Shown here: positions 37,443 through 37,496 of the stretch, in pieces
Layout of the letters: the number at the start of each line of letters is the position of its first letter
Position numbering within the stretch: the stretch's first letter is position 1
DNA from: Candidatus Gaiellasilicea maunaloa
GTDB taxonomy: Bacteria > Actinomycetota > Thermoleophilia > Gaiellales > Gaiellaceae
Assembly: GCA_024330215.1 (NCBI GenBank)
Contig: JANDLU010000030.1
Coordinates: 1 to 37,496 of the forward strand
Length of the DNA stretch: 37,496 nucleotides
Direction: 5' to 3'
Program-made: the position numbers and the translations under genes
The notes under the pieces: generated by a model
What the model saw: the letters and a program-made list of their open reading frames with translations, nothing else
The model's database searches: none
Told to the model about the DNA's origin: nothing

Positions 37443-37496
37443 GCGGGCTCTTCGCCGCCGCAGGCCGGCTGGAGCAGTCGGCGATCGCCAAAGTAG
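37443..37496 (+). pseudogene. Possible tyrosine recombinase C-terminal remnant at the window edge
   Basis: In one frame this reads GLFAAAGRLEQSAIAK, close to the end of the mid-island recombinase (ELFAAAGRLEQLAVYQ at about 31488-31535); the bases also resemble each other. The piece begins directly after the att copy and has no upstream gene, so it may be the tail of another element's integrase. It is short and runs into the window edge. Confidence 0.35.

Overview
The window is GC-rich and reads as a chromosome segment of an actinobacterium. The LexA operator is the actinobacterial type (CGAAC-N4-GTTCG), and many genes start directly behind a TAnnnT hexamer, as in leaderless actinobacterial transcripts. 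A secreted protein carries Ig-like repeats with 'W-R-C' cores that I associate with deep-branching Actinobacteria; Thermoleophilia is my inference and was not tested. Long housekeeping stretches alternate with two integration islands, each built into an RNA gene.

Region 1 (1-1528) is a small decayed element inserted in the selenocysteine tRNA gene. A nearly complete tRNA-Sec (anticodon TCA, long variable arm) sits on the minus strand at the left edge. A second copy of only its 5' part, together with the same -10 box, lies 1433 bases further on. Between them are a DUF5615-type toxin with its RHH antitoxin, the tail of a tyrosine recombinase, and paired arm-like repeats.

Region 2 (1526-25262) is core genome: a DUF3179 lipoprotein, CapA-like protein, solute-binding protein, GerMN/L,D-transpeptidase, an aquaporin joined to an alpha/beta hydrolase, an Ig-repeat protein, cupin, nitrilase, DUF192, selB and selA (with a VOC gene remnant between them), VanW-like protein, LOG family, M50 protease, MoaD-MoaE fusion, GntR regulator, VapBC, an acyl-CoA mutase large subunit, NTF2-like protein, glycosyltransferase, response regulator, secG, tRNA-Leu(GAG), a GNAT remnant, lexA and a small zinc-ribbon protein. 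tRNA-Sec, SelA and SelB together show that UGA can be read as selenocysteine; MoaDE would serve the molybdenum cofactor, which many selenoenzymes such as formate dehydrogenases use.

Region 3 (25497-37496) is RNase P RNA (rnpB) followed by an accessory island of about 11.5 kb. An 88-bp perfect direct repeat of the rnpB 3' end and its terminator bounds the island (25834-25921 and 37346-37433). A third, diverged copy of the rnpB 3' end lies at 34651, next to an integrase gene, so two elements appear to be stacked. Cargo: an unrecognised 462-aa protein, an Xre/nucleotidyltransferase pair divergent from a recombinase, a kinase-fold protein followed by a small-protein/Xre operon with a clear promoter and operator, a second integrase, a broken MFS exporter, and a second copy of the RHH/DUF5615 toxin-antitoxin type found in the tRNA-Sec element.

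Across the window at least 15 protein starts have a TAnnnT box ending exactly 6 or 7 bases before the start codon, with no Shine-Dalgarno in between in most cases; this geometry decides several starts, including a CTG start for the L,D-transpeptidase.
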